Assembly (NCBI GenBank): GCA_963575745.1
Contig: CAUYUJ010017651.1
Location: 87,001-151,000, forward strand
DNA length: 64,000 bases
Source: Prorocentrum cordatum
Lineage: Eukaryota; Sar; Dinophyceae; Prorocentrales; Prorocentraceae
Direction: 5' to 3'
In this document: one piece after another, positions 11,029 through 20,880 of the stretch
Numbering within the stretch: the stretch's first letter is position 1
Layout: every line of letters begins with the position of its first letter
Notes under the pieces: model-generated
Databases searched by the model: none
Seen by the model: the letters and a program-made list of their open reading frames with translations, nothing else
Told to the model about the DNA's origin: nothing
Made by a program: the position numbers and the translations under genes

Positions 11029-11457
11029 CCAATCAGAGCTTACCCCTGTAGGGGTCCTAGCGGATTCATATGGTTAGGTGAGGTGGGGCACCGATTTCGG
11101 CGGCACGCCCGGGTGCCTGGGTGCCCTATAGCCCTATAGCCCTATAGCCTTATGATACCAGAGAAAAAAAAACATCATAATATTTTTGGGGCTGCAGGGC
11201 TATAGGGCTACAGGGTTATATGGGCTCTTGGACACTATATGGGCTATATGGCTATATGGGTTATAGGGCTATAGGGCTATAGGACTATAGGGCGATAGGG
11301 CTATAGGGCTATAAAGCTATAGGGCTGCAGGGCACCCGGCACCCGGGCACCCGGCACCCGGGCACCCACCCGGGCACCAGGCACCCGTCACCATCGGCGG
11401 CGCACCTCACCTACCCTTCAATCCGCTAGGACCCCTACAGAGGCAAGCTCTGATTGG
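11029..11457. mobile_element. 429-bp foldback/MITE-like element
   Basis: The ends are inverted repeats: it begins CCAATCAGAGCTTACC and ends AAGCTCTGATTGG. The outer arms of ~95-120 bp match as reverse complements with modest divergence; for example, GTAGGGGTCCTAGCGGATT near 11047 pairs with the complement near 11420-11440. The arms continue inwards into CCCTATAGC repeats on the left and GGGCTATA repeats on the right, so nearly the whole element can fold into one hairpin. There is no coding capacity and I see no clear target-site duplication. It sits inside the palindromic satellite. Confidence 0.75.
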
Positions 11458-11465
11458 GGAATATC

Positions 11466-11700
11466 CGAATAGCCCTATAGCCATGTAGCCCCCCTATAGC
11501 CTTATAGCCCTACTAGCCCTACTAGCCCTATAGCCCTATAGCCCTATAGCCCTATAGCCTTATTGCCCTATAGCCCGATAGCCCTACCCTATAGCTCTAT
11601 AGCCCTATAGCCCTATAGCCCTGTAGCCCTATAGCCCCAGAGCCTTACAGCCCTATAGCCCTATACCCATATAGCCGCATAGCCCTATAGCCCTAAAATG
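11466..11700 (+). repeat. (CCCTATAG/AGCCCTATA)n 9-bp tandem repeat
   Basis: About 25 units of AGCCCTATA with scattered variants begin right beside the foldback element, which contains the same unit in both orientations. TATA-core units are self-complementary. Confidence 0.9.
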
Positions 11701-11714
11701 ATTTTGATTGGGTC

Positions 11715-11999
11715 TTTTCTCCTGTATCATTCCTCAATAAGGACGGTCCAAGTAGAGAATCCTGAACTAACACCCAAGTTACAAGGAGTCCTGAATTAGG
11801 GTTCCTGTAGTAGATGGTCCTTAGTAACGATCCCTTTTAGTACGGGGTGCTTAACATGGGTGCCATTGCTCAGAGAGTCTTGTCATGGATGATTTGTATG
11901 ACGAGTTCCTTAGTAAGGTTGCCTTTGGCAAAGATTCCGTGGTATGGATGCCAAGACGCACCCATCCGTACGGACGCCTTCAGGAAGGAATTCCTCGAA

Positions 12000-12030
<31 letters not shown>

Positions 12031-12240
12031 TTCCTTTGTAGTTCGGATGCCTTCGCAATGTGCAATTGAATACGGGGTCCTTGGTGAGGACCCCTTTTGG
12101 AAGCGATCCTTTTTCAGGCTGCCTGACAAAGGATTCCTTAAGTCAGGATTCATTAGCTAAGGGGGCGGTTAGAAGGGTTCCTTTAGGAAGCGTTCCTTCG
12201 TATTTTGTAAGGGAGACCTCCTGTAGCAAGGGGTCCACAA
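11715..12240 (+). repeat. AAGGATTCCTT-type degenerate satellite, array 1b, with (TA)n(GA)n
   Basis: This continues the satellite on the far side of the foldback element, with a (TA)6(GA)8 tract at about 12002-12030. I see no gene. Confidence 0.8.
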
Positions 12241-13016
12241 TAGTGGGTGGAAGGAGCAGGAAGGAGAAAAAAGGCGGGCTTGGAGGAAAGGTTCCAAAGG
12301 GAAAAAAAAGGCCCCGTTGGTTGTTGCTCTGGGGCAGACGAGAAGAAGAAACATTATAAGAATAATATATATAATATATAATATAAAATATATAATGTAT
12401 ATGATAATAATAATAATGATAATAATAATAATAATGTTCGTTCCGGAAGCTTTCTCCGAGAAGATGATTTTATCTCCTCTGCCAAAGAAGAAATGAATCC
12501 CCTCCCCTCCCCTCCCCACGAGAACGAATGCACATGTAAGCCCCAACAGAAGATATCGATGTGTAAACCACACAAAAGGAATCTACGCAAACCCATATCC
12601 TTGAAGAGAAGAAACGCATAGCCCTTTCACAGTGGACATCTACGTAGATCCCTCCCTCAGAGTTCAGGAAGAACTCAGAGGCAATATGGCATTCGTTCAC
12701 CTCAAGTCTTCTCAGATGGTCCTTAAAACGCAGGGTCCCGTTATGCCCTCCAAACTGGTCCTCCTCCTCATCCTCGTCATCATCTCGGTGGACAACGTCA
12801 ACGACGTCGTCGTCATCATCGTTATGTTCATCATCATCGCACTCATCATCGTCATCGACACCATCACCGCGGCACCTGGACCGCGGCGACCCTGGCGAAC
12901 TCCTGTTTAACCTCAATTCGGGGGCAATCTCAATCGAACAGAATATAAAGCAGGCGCCGCTGGCTTGGACATCCGATGATAAAGAGCTGTAAAATTAAAG
13001 CCATTTGTTTCTGGGC
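12241..13016. other. No supported gene; AT-rich and TCA/GTC simple repeats
   Basis: An (ATA/TAA)n tract lies at 12358-12436 and a degenerate TCA/TCG tract at 12765-12870. The Asp-rich minus-strand frame over the latter is the translation of that tract. I see nothing else. Confidence 0.5.
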
Positions 13017-13560
13017 AGGCTGATGGGGACACTTTCTTCGGTCGCGTCCACCAGCGAAGGCGCTAGCGGAGTCAGAAGCGCTCCGGGACACGGAAGCAGC
13101 CTAATTTGCTACTAAACGCGCCACAGGCAGGCCGGCCCACTCACCAAGCAGCAGCGGCAAGCTGAGGGCGTCCAGGGAAGCTGAGGCACTTCCAACCCAG
13201 AAAAAAATACTGGAAAATTAAGGTTGTGCCGTGAGGCAAGGCCCGCTCGAAGCACGAGGACAAGTGCGGCGGTGACTGCGTGTCCAACATGCCCGTTGGG
13301 CGTCCAGGGTAGTAAGCGATGGGCGAGTCGCCAGTGGGGCGCCAAGCCCAGGTCGCGCCAACGGCGTGTGCGAGCCAGGTGAGCTGCGCTGCCGAAGAAC
13401 GTCGCAAACCAGCCTGGAAGGTGGGAGGAGCCCGGGGGAGCGGCCGCGGCTGCGAAGGCTGCACCACTCGAAAGCGGCACAACTCCAGGGTCCACCACCC
13501 CGTGCACCACGTGGAAGGCCCCGAGCCTCCAGGGGGCCGACCCTTCCATCAACTGCGCGA
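13017..13560. other. No supported gene; start of the GC-rich mosaic repeats
   Basis: It starts with a diverged copy of the 'GGCTGATGGGG-CACTTT' motif (13018) that also begins the SINE-like copies at 13562 and 15584. Otherwise I see no recognisable features. Confidence 0.4.
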
Positions 13561-13561
13561 A

Positions 13562-13740
13562 GGCTGATGGGGGCACTTTTTTGGTCGGCGGCCGCGCGAC
13601 CACGGTCTGGCGGCACAGCGATGTCCGGGACTACGGATCAAGGCAAATTACACGCGATGCGCGAGGTGCACATGCACTGAGCAAAATGCTCCGCAGTCGA
13701 GAGGCAGACGCACATAGGCGCCGACCACTTCGAAGTGAAC
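13562..13740 (-). mobile_element. SINE-like repeat, copy 2
   Basis: It aligns over ~160 bases with the element at 27102-27267: both begin CTTTTTTGGTCGGCGGCCGC, share GTCCGGGAC and GAGCAAAATGCTCC, and end near ATAGGCGCCG (ACCTAGGCGCCG in the other). Read on the minus strand it ends in an A6 run, like a retroposed RNA. No target duplication is obvious here. Confidence 0.6.
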
Positions 13741-16680
13741 AAGCGGCCAGCAGTGCGAGTGCAAGCGCACAGAGGCGCGGGCAAAACGGAACGTCGCCCT
13801 TGCGGCGCCAAGCTCCGAGCACACCTCAACACACAAGGTGCAAGCTGCAGAAGAAGTCGCCCTTGCGGCGCCAAGCTCCGAGCAACTGCCCAGACAGACA
13901 ACGATGCGCCAGCCTGGGACGCCAGCTGCACGCAGTGGAAACGAGAGCCGACGACGCCGAAGGCTGACCCACTCGGCGCGCGGCCAACGGAACCACCACC
14001 GACTGCAGACGCTGGCCGAGAATCCAAAACACAGTGTCGCGCGGGTGTGGGGGGGGGCTACTGCAGCCCACAAAGTGCGACAAGGCGCGTGGAAGGGGAG
14101 CGCAGCTGACCGCCGCAAGAAGTACGTAACTGAAGGGCAGCTGCACACCGTCTGTGAGAACACATGTGGGGGGGGCGCGGCTAACCTCCGCAAGAGTCAC
14201 GCAATGAAAAAAGGAGGGGGGGGGGGGGGGGCTGCACGGTGCAGCGCGGCATAGGCTGGAATATGCCAACGCTGGGAGCCGCAGACAGAACTGGCAACAC
14301 TCGCGACGCAGCTGAGGCTGCACCTGATGTGTACCAGCGGTACGAAGCTGAAGGGCAGCTGCACACCGACTGAGCGGACACGGGCGGGGGGGCGCAGCTA
14401 ACCGCCGCAAGAGCCACGTAGTGCACAGAGGGGGGGTCGCGGCATGGCGCAGCGTGGCGTCGGCTGGAGTTTGCCAGCGAGGAGAGCCACAATGCGACCG
14501 AGCCAGAACCCTACGCCACAGCTGAGGCTGCACCTTATGTGTACCAGCCTGGAAAGCCAGCTGCACGTCGTGATAGACGAAGGCCGACGACGCCGAAGGC
14601 TGAACCACTCGGCGCGCGGCCCACGTCACAACCAACGACTGCAGACGCTGGCTACGATGCAAGGACACAGCGTCGCACGGCAGAACACGGCGCAGAGCGG
14701 CATAGGCTGGAGTGAGCCAGCGCTGAGGGCCACTAAGCGACCGGGCCGAACACTATGCCACGGCTGGGGCGACACCTAATGTGCACCAGCTGGGAAACCC
14801 CGCTGCAAGTGGTGGAAGAAGGCCGACGACGCCGAAGGCTAAACCACTCGGCGCGCGGCCGACGCTACCGCCACCGACAGCAGACGCTGGCCACGATTCG
14901 CGCGCCAGCGCTGAGAGCCACTAAACGGCCAAGTCAAGCAACACTACGCAGCACAACTGCAGGCACAGACCTAGAACGGCTTTGCGGCGAGCAGGGAGAC
15001 GACTATTTCAGGCGACTGTCCCTGCCACCGACAGCGGGCGGCTGTCCTGTGGACAGCAAAGAGGGCCGGGGGGGTCCATACGGCCGACCTCTGGGCGTCG
15101 ACAGGGGAGGCTGCGCTATGGGACAGCAAAGCAGGAACCCCTACGCTGGTGAAACTTATAGACGCGGCCTGAGGCACCACTCAGGCGACACGCGTGAAAG
15201 AGGCCTACGGGCAGGGCGGCTAGGCACAAAACCCTCACTGGTGGATACCGGCGACCCTCGCGTGCTCAAGGAGGCAGACACAGGCCCCCGCCGCCGTTCG
15301 GAGGTCGCGTAGTCAACGTGGAGAGGGGGGGCGCAGCTAACCGCCGCAAGAGGCACGCATCGGGGAGGCTGCTGCACGTCGAGAGTACCACCACGCGTAG
15401 GGGGGCGCAGCTAACCGCCGCAAGTGACAAATGTAAGGATGGGGGAGCGGTAGGTCTGCGTCGATGCGGTCAGGGCAGGCGCGCGCCCACGTAGGACTCG
15501 CCAGGTGAGGGGCCGAACGCCGAACCATGCGTAAGTGGCTGGGCCTGCCGACTGCCGAGGTGCGGCTGCACGGCCTGTGGGGGGCTGATGGGGGCACTTT
15601 TTTTTGTTCGCGGCTCCAAGGCAAAGGTCAGGGAGCGGACGCAGCGCCCGGGATGCGGCACGGAGCAAATTTGCGAACACAGCCGCCACTGTCGGCAGCC
15701 AGTTCGCACCTGCAGGACACGCTTGCAGCTGCACATGCACAGAACAAAATGAACTCAATTCACAAGCAAGCGCGCATAGGCGCAGCAACGCGACCGAATT
15801 GAACGAGCTGCGATGACAGCAGAGTGAGTCGCCGGTGCGGCGCCAGACTTCCTGCTAGGGTGCGGAAGCGAGGGCGAGCGACCAACACTCACAAACTGCG
15901 GTACCATGCGATAGATGGTGAGGCAAAAGAGGCCCGCCTCATCAAACTCACTGACGCTACAAGGTAGCTGGACCGCGTCGAAGCCTTTCAGCAGACGAAC
16001 CACTGGTGTGCATTCACGAGGTTGACCACCTCAGCCGAAGCCAGCGCGCGCACACCGTATCCGACACACGCAGTTCGGGGGCATAACGATGAAGTACTGA
16101 CACAAGCTGTGCAGATTGCTCTGCAAAGGGAACGACCGCGAACTGCTGAAGGCTGAACCACTCAATGCGGGGCCGCTCCTAGGGCGAGGCCAGGTATCGG
16201 GCGTCGCCCGGCGCATGGCTGCCGGCAGCGCCCGACGCCTGCCTGCCGGAGCCAGCGCGCGCGCATCATCCCCGACACACGCCGCACGGGGGCGCAACGA
16301 TGCGAAGCACCGTCGGGCTGGTGCCCAGGGCTGCGCTGAAGAGGCGGCCACGGTCTGCAGGCTGAACCATTCACTGCGGGGTCGCACTCTCCAATGGGGT
16401 GGCTGAACTGAGCGCCAACCGGTAGAGTAGACCACTGGTGCGCGTTCATGGGGTGAGCCATCTCCAGCCGGTAGCCAGCGAATGCACATCGCACGCGATT
16501 CGCGCAGTTCGGGGGCACAACGATGCGAGCACTGAAGAGGTGGAGGCCTGGGCTGCTAAAATCTGCGCCAAGAAATGCTACACGACCTTGAACCGCGGAA
16601 GGCTGAACCACTCGATGCGGGGCCGCAAACTTGACGAAGCCACAGCCACAGCCACAGCCACAGCCACTCCCCACCACCGC
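13741..16680 (+). repeat. GC-rich mosaic of ~240-bp and shorter tandem units
   Basis: Recurrent blocks include AAGGCTGAACCACTCGGCGC (near 13959, 14595, 14835, 16149, 16359 and 16599, with variants), CGACGACGCCGAAGGCT (13949, 14585, 14824; the last two 239 bp apart) and GCGCAGCTAACCGCCGCAAG (14392, 15332, 15404; variants near 14100 and 14176). Units are shuffled and diverged. Frames are open over long distances on both strands because stops are rare, and I accept no gene. Confidence 0.7.
15584..15800 (-). mobile_element. SINE-like repeat, diverged copy 3
   Basis: It starts with CACTTTTTTTTGTTCGCGGC and ends with CATGCACAGAACAAAATGA and GCGCATAGGCGC, in the same order as the other two copies but with an internal segment of different sequence. 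It is assigned by the two shared ends only. Confidence 0.4.
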
Positions 16681-16990
16681 GCCAACTGAGCAGCAGCCAT
16701 GTCACCGCTGCCAGGGCATATAGATGGTTTCCAGCTGTCGAGCTGCGGGCACGCTGGCCACTGGCAGCGCGCCGTCAAACCACAGCTCCCTTGTAGAAGA
16801 AAGGTGGTTGGGCCGGCGACGAGGGTCGGAGACCCCTCGGGGGGGGTACCAGGGCGGGCGCTCATCAAAGGCCGCGGCAGACTTCCCAGCTGATGGTGGG
16901 GCGCGCAGCCGAAAGCCCCATTGATTGTGGAGGAGGGAGGGGGAGGAGGAGGAGGAGGAGGAGGAGGAGAAGGAGGAGGAGGAGGCGGCC
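16636..16990 (+). repeat. (CCACAG)5 and (GGA)n microsatellites
   Basis: CCACAG repeats lie at 16638-16665 and GGA-rich repeats at 16928-16986, with unremarkable sequence between them. Confidence 0.9.
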
Positions 16991-17095
16991 GAACTGCAGG
17001 GATGCGCCGGTCGCAGGCTGCTCGCTGACGCGCCAGGGTGACCTCTGAGGAAACCTTCGTCTGCTCCTCAGCGTCTGACGCCAACCTTGTCAACG

Positions 17096-17900
17096 GGGGG
17101 GCGCAGCCGAAAGCCGCAGAGACGCGGCAAATAATGTGACGAGAAGTGGGGGCGCAGCCGAAAGCCGCAGATCACGGAAGACAATGCACAGAGCGTCCAC
17201 GCACGGAACTTCATGACCACAGAGGAGCGGGGCTGAGCACGGGCGGCGCGGTAGGAGATCTCGCCCACCAACCGCAGTCGCACACTGAGAAGAGAGGTGG
17301 GGGGCGCAGCCGAAGGCCGCAGATCACGGGCATCAATACACAGAGCATCCATATAGAGAACTTCGTGACCACGGGGGTCTGCGGCCATTTCCACAGCGGC
17401 CTCAGTCCACGAGCTCAACAGGGCTGCTCGAGGCAAAGGGCCGGTTGAGGACCATGGGGCTGCCAACCCAGCGAGCTCCAACGGGCGCGCATGGCCCCAG
17501 ACGGCCCACAAGGTAAGCGCAATGGACACCACCTTGCACAAGGAGGTGGAGGTCACGCCCAGCTGAACCAGATCATCGTTGTCCAGGAAGCAAGCTCTGC
17601 GGTCCATGACAGGCCGCGTCGCGACCCTGAGTACTGAAATGGTCCAGAGCACCAATGGTAGACTCGAGCCGCAGACGGGCTGCACGCATGAGCCCTCAAC
17701 TATCCGGGCGGAGCAAAGGCGGTGGGCAAGAGTAGAAGAGAGGTGGGGGCGCAGCCGAAAGTCGCAGAACACGGATATCAACACGTAGAACAACCATGTA
17801 CAGAACTTCATGTCCACGGGGGGGCGGGGCTGAGGAAGGGCGGCGCAGTGGGCGACGTCGCCCACCTCCGCCGACTTGCATTGTAGATGTGGAACACAGG
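17096..17900 (+). repeat. Diverged tandem/dispersed repeat with GCGCAGCCGAAAGCCGCAGA
   Basis: GGGGGCGCAGCCGAAAGCCG occurs at 17097, 17149, 17301 (as GAAGGCC) and 17745. It is followed at a fixed distance by 'AGAACTTCATG-CCAC' and then 'GGGGCTGAG-A-GGCGGCGC'. The full unit is ~165 bp. No gene supported. Confidence 0.7.
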
Positions 17901-17982
17901 GGATGGGTTATTTCAGCCATCCGCCACTGCTGTCCAAAGGAGGGGCTGCCCTAAGTAAGTGGCACAGTCGACCCCATCGAGT

Positions 17983-19452
17983 CTACGGGTGATCTCCTCT
18001 CGGGGAATAGCGCTTGCCCTTCGCCTTCCAGTCAGCGTCGGTCGAGGAAGAACCTTCGCGCCCCCCAGTGCCCCACGACTGCCATCCGCGCCACGACGAG
18101 GCAGAGTTTGGTGCACCAGTCCACTGATCTGGACGGGGCGCACGCGCCGCCTCTTTGCCTGCTACGGACCAAGGGGGTGGGCGGCCACTGCTGTCAAACC
18201 CTCGAGCGGCGCGTGGCTTGGCGACTCGTTGAAAGAGCCTGCAGTGACGATCCTTGACACCCAGCCGGTCAACTTCGAGTTTGCACTCCCTGTCCACCTT
18301 ATAGGCATCGAAATTCGCCTTGCTCCAAGCCTGAAGGAATTCGCTGCGCTGCTGCACAGAGTTCAGCTTGGGATCCAGTTTGGTAAAGTGGCCCCCTCGC
18401 CTCAACGCTGCCTTCTTGACCCAGGCGCCCCAAACTACGTTGAACGCACCCCCCAGCGTTTTCTGCACACGTGAGATGTTGTCGGGTGCTGGCTCGTCTT
18501 TTGAGACGTCCGCTTTGTCAACTGGACACATGTACATGGGGATGCCTCCCATGGGGTCGTCGTGCTGCTCTACAGGTGGCTGTATTCTCCGCGCGTCGTC
18601 CTGGGAGGCCTGCGCGGCGCGCGGAGGCGCGAGGCCTGGGTGGCGCGCGCATGGGGGAGGGGTGGCCGAGCGTTCCCTGGCCCTGTTCTCTTCGATCACT
18701 GGTGGTCGCTGGTTGCTGCCGCCATCCGTAGGTCTCAGAGACCTGTTGTCCCGGGCCTCGTCCAAATTCCAAATCCGCATGTCCCTGCTACGAGGGTTGC
18801 CTGGGGCGTTCCTTTCTCTGACTGCCTTCCTGAAGGCAGCCTGCTCGCATGGGGGCCAGACTTCAGAGTCGCTCCTTTCGGGAGCTGTTTCCCAGAGCTG
18901 GAGGGGATCAGGGATGACGGTGTCGCCCTCAGGAGCCGCTGCGTCAGTAAAGTCGTCGTCGGGGTTGGTGGAGCTGACGCGCGAGTCGGAGCCCACGGAG
19001 ATGTCATCGCTGGATCGCGCGTAGCCTTCTGGCTCGGATCTTCTGCCCCCCTCTTCTCCCCAGTCAACCCCTTCCACGTCACCTTCACACCTGCACGGGC
19101 CTGGCGGGATTTGTCCCTCAGTCTGGGGGACAGAGGTCCCGTCGGCCTCGGCCAGCTGCCGGGGTGGCGCGACAGCGCGGTCCAAGGATGCGCATTGGGC
19201 CTCCATTCGGAGTCCCGCCGCGGGAAATTCCTTACTGCTGGTGTTCATGTTGATCCAGCTAGCAGCTGGTGACTCATCCCCGCCAGAGCTGCTGGCTGCC
19301 GTCCCGAGGGGCAGGGCTGCGAGGTGATTGATGGTGCCCCTGGCCAAGTCGGAATCTTCCAGCCTTTTAGGAAGGTCATGAGAACGTGAAACGGCTGACG
19401 GAAGGGGCACTGCCTCTTCTGGTCGGTGAGGCTGTCTGCATAGCGTTCCCAC
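17983..19452 (-). CDS. Hypothetical protein segment, C-terminal part of an unrecognised gene
   Basis: A 489-codon minus-strand frame whose composition looks coding: acidic/Ser-rich first half (SSDDISVGSDSRVSSTNPDD), conserved-looking middle and C-terminal third (residues ~300-420, including GGIPMYMCPVDKADVSKDE and TKLDPKLNSVQQRSEFLQAW), and a basic Gly/Trp/Ser-rich tail (SSWRGWQSWGTGG). I recognise no domain. The first ~35 residues overlap the frame at 19245-20060, which looks coding up to about 19335, so the true entry into this frame is probably there, by an intron, a frameshift, or sequence decay. CCTAAAAGG at the overlap would allow a -1 slip. It could be a host gene or the ORF1/gag of an unrecognised retroelement. 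The stop near 17983 lies next to satellite repeats. Confidence 0.5.
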   Translation of the reverse strand: MGTLCRQPHRPEEAVPLPSAVSRSHDLPKRLEDSDLARGTINHLAALPLGTAASSSGGDESPAASWINMNTSSKEFPAAGLRMEAQCASLDRAVAPPRQLAEADGTSVPQTEGQIPPGPCRCEGDVEGVDWGEEGGRRSEPEGYARSSDDISVGSDSRVSSTNPDDDFTDAAAPEGDTVIPDPLQLWETAPERSDSEVWPPCEQAAFRKAVRERNAPGNPRSRDMRIWNLDEARDNRSLRPTDGGSNQRPPVIEENRARERSATPPPCARHPGLAPPRAAQASQDDARRIQPPVEQHDDPMGGIPMYMCPVDKADVSKDEPAPDNISRVQKTLGGAFNVVWGAWVKKAALRRGGHFTKLDPKLNSVQQRSEFLQAWSKANFDAYKVDRECKLEVDRLGVKDRHCRLFQRVAKPRAARGFDSSGRPPPWSVAGKEAARAPRPDQWTGAPNSASSWRGWQSWGTGGREGSSSTDADWKAKGKRYSPRGDHP

Positions 19453-20060
19453 TCTTCTTTGTACTTCTGGCTATTGCCCGCCAGGTGTGTGACTACCCTG
19501 GCTGCTGCAGCGCGCTGTCCATCCCATGTGACACGCGGGGGGTGTCCTTTCTCTGGGATTGCCTTTGCGTACACCGCTTCGATAAAGGGGAGTAGCCGCT
19601 CCGTCGGCCAACTCGTCTCGTCAATTTTGTCCCCTTTGATATCCTCGCCTTGCTGCTGAGCGTAGGTGGCCCAACGTTTGTAGATTGTGTCGTTCCACTC
19701 GATCGCGTACTTGACCAGGGCGTGGACAGGGCCATCCGACTCCACCCCTGCGAGACGATAGGTGGAGAGCGTGGGCAAGTAGGGGCACAACGGTGGGGGC
19801 ACTGTGGGGAAGGAGTCTCCGCTGCTGCTGGAGGCCCTCCCATCTGCTCCCGGTTGGCCGTCTGGGTCACTGGTCTCCATGTCATGTGGGGGCGCTTCCT
19901 CGCCGCGAGGCGTGGGTCGTGTGAATGCGTCATTTACCCGACGCAGTGATCCCTGTCGGGGAGAGGTGTGCGCACATGTCGTAGCTGTTTTCTGGCACCT
20001 CCGCTGTTGTCTTCCGCTTAGTGGGAGCGGTGGGGTATACCTCGGAAGAGTGGTGGTCAA
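19245..20060 (-). CDS. Hypothetical protein segment, central part of the same locus
   Basis: The minus-strand frame has its most protein-like stretch at residues ~105-235: helical, with WNDTIYKRWATYAQQQGEDI, WPTERLLPFIEAVYAKAIPE and YKEEWERYADSLTDQKRQCP. The charge and spacing suggest a helical bundle, but I cannot name a family. The first ~45 residues overlap the preceding frame (19930-20298) and the last ~30 overlap the following one, each at a point where coding quality switches frame. Neighbouring frames on the same strand suggest one gene cut by introns or frameshifts. Confidence 0.5.
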   Translation of the reverse strand: MTTTLPRYTPPLPLSGRQQRRCQKTATTCAHTSPRQGSLRRVNDAFTRPTPRGEEAPPHDMETSDPDGQPGADGRASSSSGDSFPTVPPPLCPYLPTLSTYRLAGVESDGPVHALVKYAIEWNDTIYKRWATYAQQQGEDIKGDKIDETSWPTERLLPFIEAVYAKAIPEKGHPPRVTWDGQRAAAARVVTHLAGNSQKYKEEWERYADSLTDQKRQCPFRQPFHVLMTFLKGWKIPTWPGAPSITSQPCPSGRQPAALAGMSHQLLAGST

Positions 20061-20298
20061 GGATGTGGTCGAGGACGCCTGGTGCCACGTTCCATATGTG
20101 GTTGAGGCATTTCCTGCAGGCCCATCCCGCGTTCCACTGCTGCCTGGTCCAGAGCGTGGGCATCATGTCCCACGAGGGCAGGCCTGTCTGCTCGTTGCAC
20201 TGCGCCTCTGGCTCAGGGCGCCACATAAAACATCTGAGAGCGGGGCGTCCAACTTCCCAGACAAGCAGAGGAGACCCCGGGGGGGACAGGTGTCGCAC
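19930..20298 (-). CDS. Hypothetical protein segment with Trp/Cys-rich patch
   Basis: This minus-strand frame contains WDMMPTLWTRQQWNAGWACR, then KCLNHIWNVAPGVLDHIL and DHHSSEVYPTAPTKRKTTAE. A CxxC (ACRKC) followed by several His could be a small zinc-binding module, but the spacing fits no family I know. It joins the frame at 20163-20675 upstream and 19245-20060 downstream by overlap. CACCTCTCCCCGACAG near 19960 reads as a possible splice acceptor into the next frame. Confidence 0.45.
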   Translation of the reverse strand: MRHLSPPGSPLLVWEVGRPALRCFMWRPEPEAQCNEQTGLPSWDMMPTLWTRQQWNAGWACRKCLNHIWNVAPGVLDHILDHHSSEVYPTAPTKRKTTAEVPENSYDMCAHLSPTGITASGK

Positions 20299-20675
20299 GC
20301 TGCCGTGAACAAGTTCGTCCTGTGTGAGTCAGACCCAAACCTGCCGTCCGACAGTCTGTGGGCTGGGAGGGTGGTGCCGACTTTCGGTGGCTGGAATGCC
20401 GGAGGTGTGCACATGACAAGATCCTTCAGGGTAGAAGGAATTGGAGCGCTGTTTGCTCGTCCGCACCCGATTGGTAGCCTGGCCAGATCGGAGAGGGGCC
20501 GAGCTTTCTTGCAAAAGCGTGCCTCTTCCAGCCTGCGTTTGTACGCCTGGAGGCGCTGCTGCAGGGACCTCTTCGTGCCACCGTCCATGTGGGTGGGGAT
20601 GGGAACCTCGACACCTTTACATGGGGTGGGGCTGATGGGGACACGCGAAGCGTCAAAAATCAGGACCTGCGTCAC
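20163..20675 (-). CDS. Hypothetical protein segment, N-terminal part of the same locus
   Basis: The most convincing coding part is residues ~32-110: a basic amphipathic helix (GTKRSLQQRLQAYKRRLEEA) followed by RFCKKARPLSDLARLPIGCG and a Cys-containing stretch (AACDTCPPRGLL). The C-terminal 40 residues overlap the next frame. The methionine at 20675 is arbitrary. Only short non-coding-looking sequence separates this frame from the glycosyltransferase-like exon at 20710-20800, so it could be a later exon of that gene or an unrelated gene. Confidence 0.4.
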   Translation of the reverse strand: MTQVLIFDASRVPISPTPCKGVEVPIPTHMDGGTKRSLQQRLQAYKRRLEEARFCKKARPLSDLARLPIGCGRANSAPIPSTLKDLVMCTPPAFQPPKVGTTLPAHRLSDGRFGSDSHRTNLFTAACDTCPPRGLLCLSGKLDAPLSDVLCGALSQRRSATSRQACPRGT

Positions 20676-20709
20676 CGAGAAAGGTGCCGGGGAAGCTCGC
20701 CTGGCTCAG

Positions 20710-20800
20710 CACGACCCACTGGCTGTGCTTCACGAGAGCAGCCGTACGACCCGGGCCTCGGGGCGCATCGCCGCGGGACCGACGACAGCGAGCGAGCTCT
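20710..20800 (-). CDS. Candidate exon: GT14/Branch-like glycosyltransferase, LVKHSQW motif
   Basis: The minus-strand frame reads GRTAALVKHSQWVVLSQ, closely resembling the 'kgSqWvvLsR' segment of the Branch domain (Pfam PF02485; core-2/I-branching and plant GT14 enzymes), which transfer a sugar from a nucleotide donor in the Golgi. Directly after AGCCAG (Leu-Ser-Gln) comes GCGAGC, which can be a GC-type 5' splice site as used in dinoflagellates; reading on gives a stop 14 codons later. The upstream edge of the exon is not clear. The exon at 30378-30487, on the same strand and carrying the motif expected just before this one, may belong to the same gene, which would imply a ~9.6-kb intron. Confidence 0.45.
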
Positions 20801-20880
20801 ATCTGCCTTGCTGGTATCACACTCTGGGCCAAGGCTGCCAAACGCGATCAAGAGGCTGTCCTACCTGTCCGCGCCACTGA

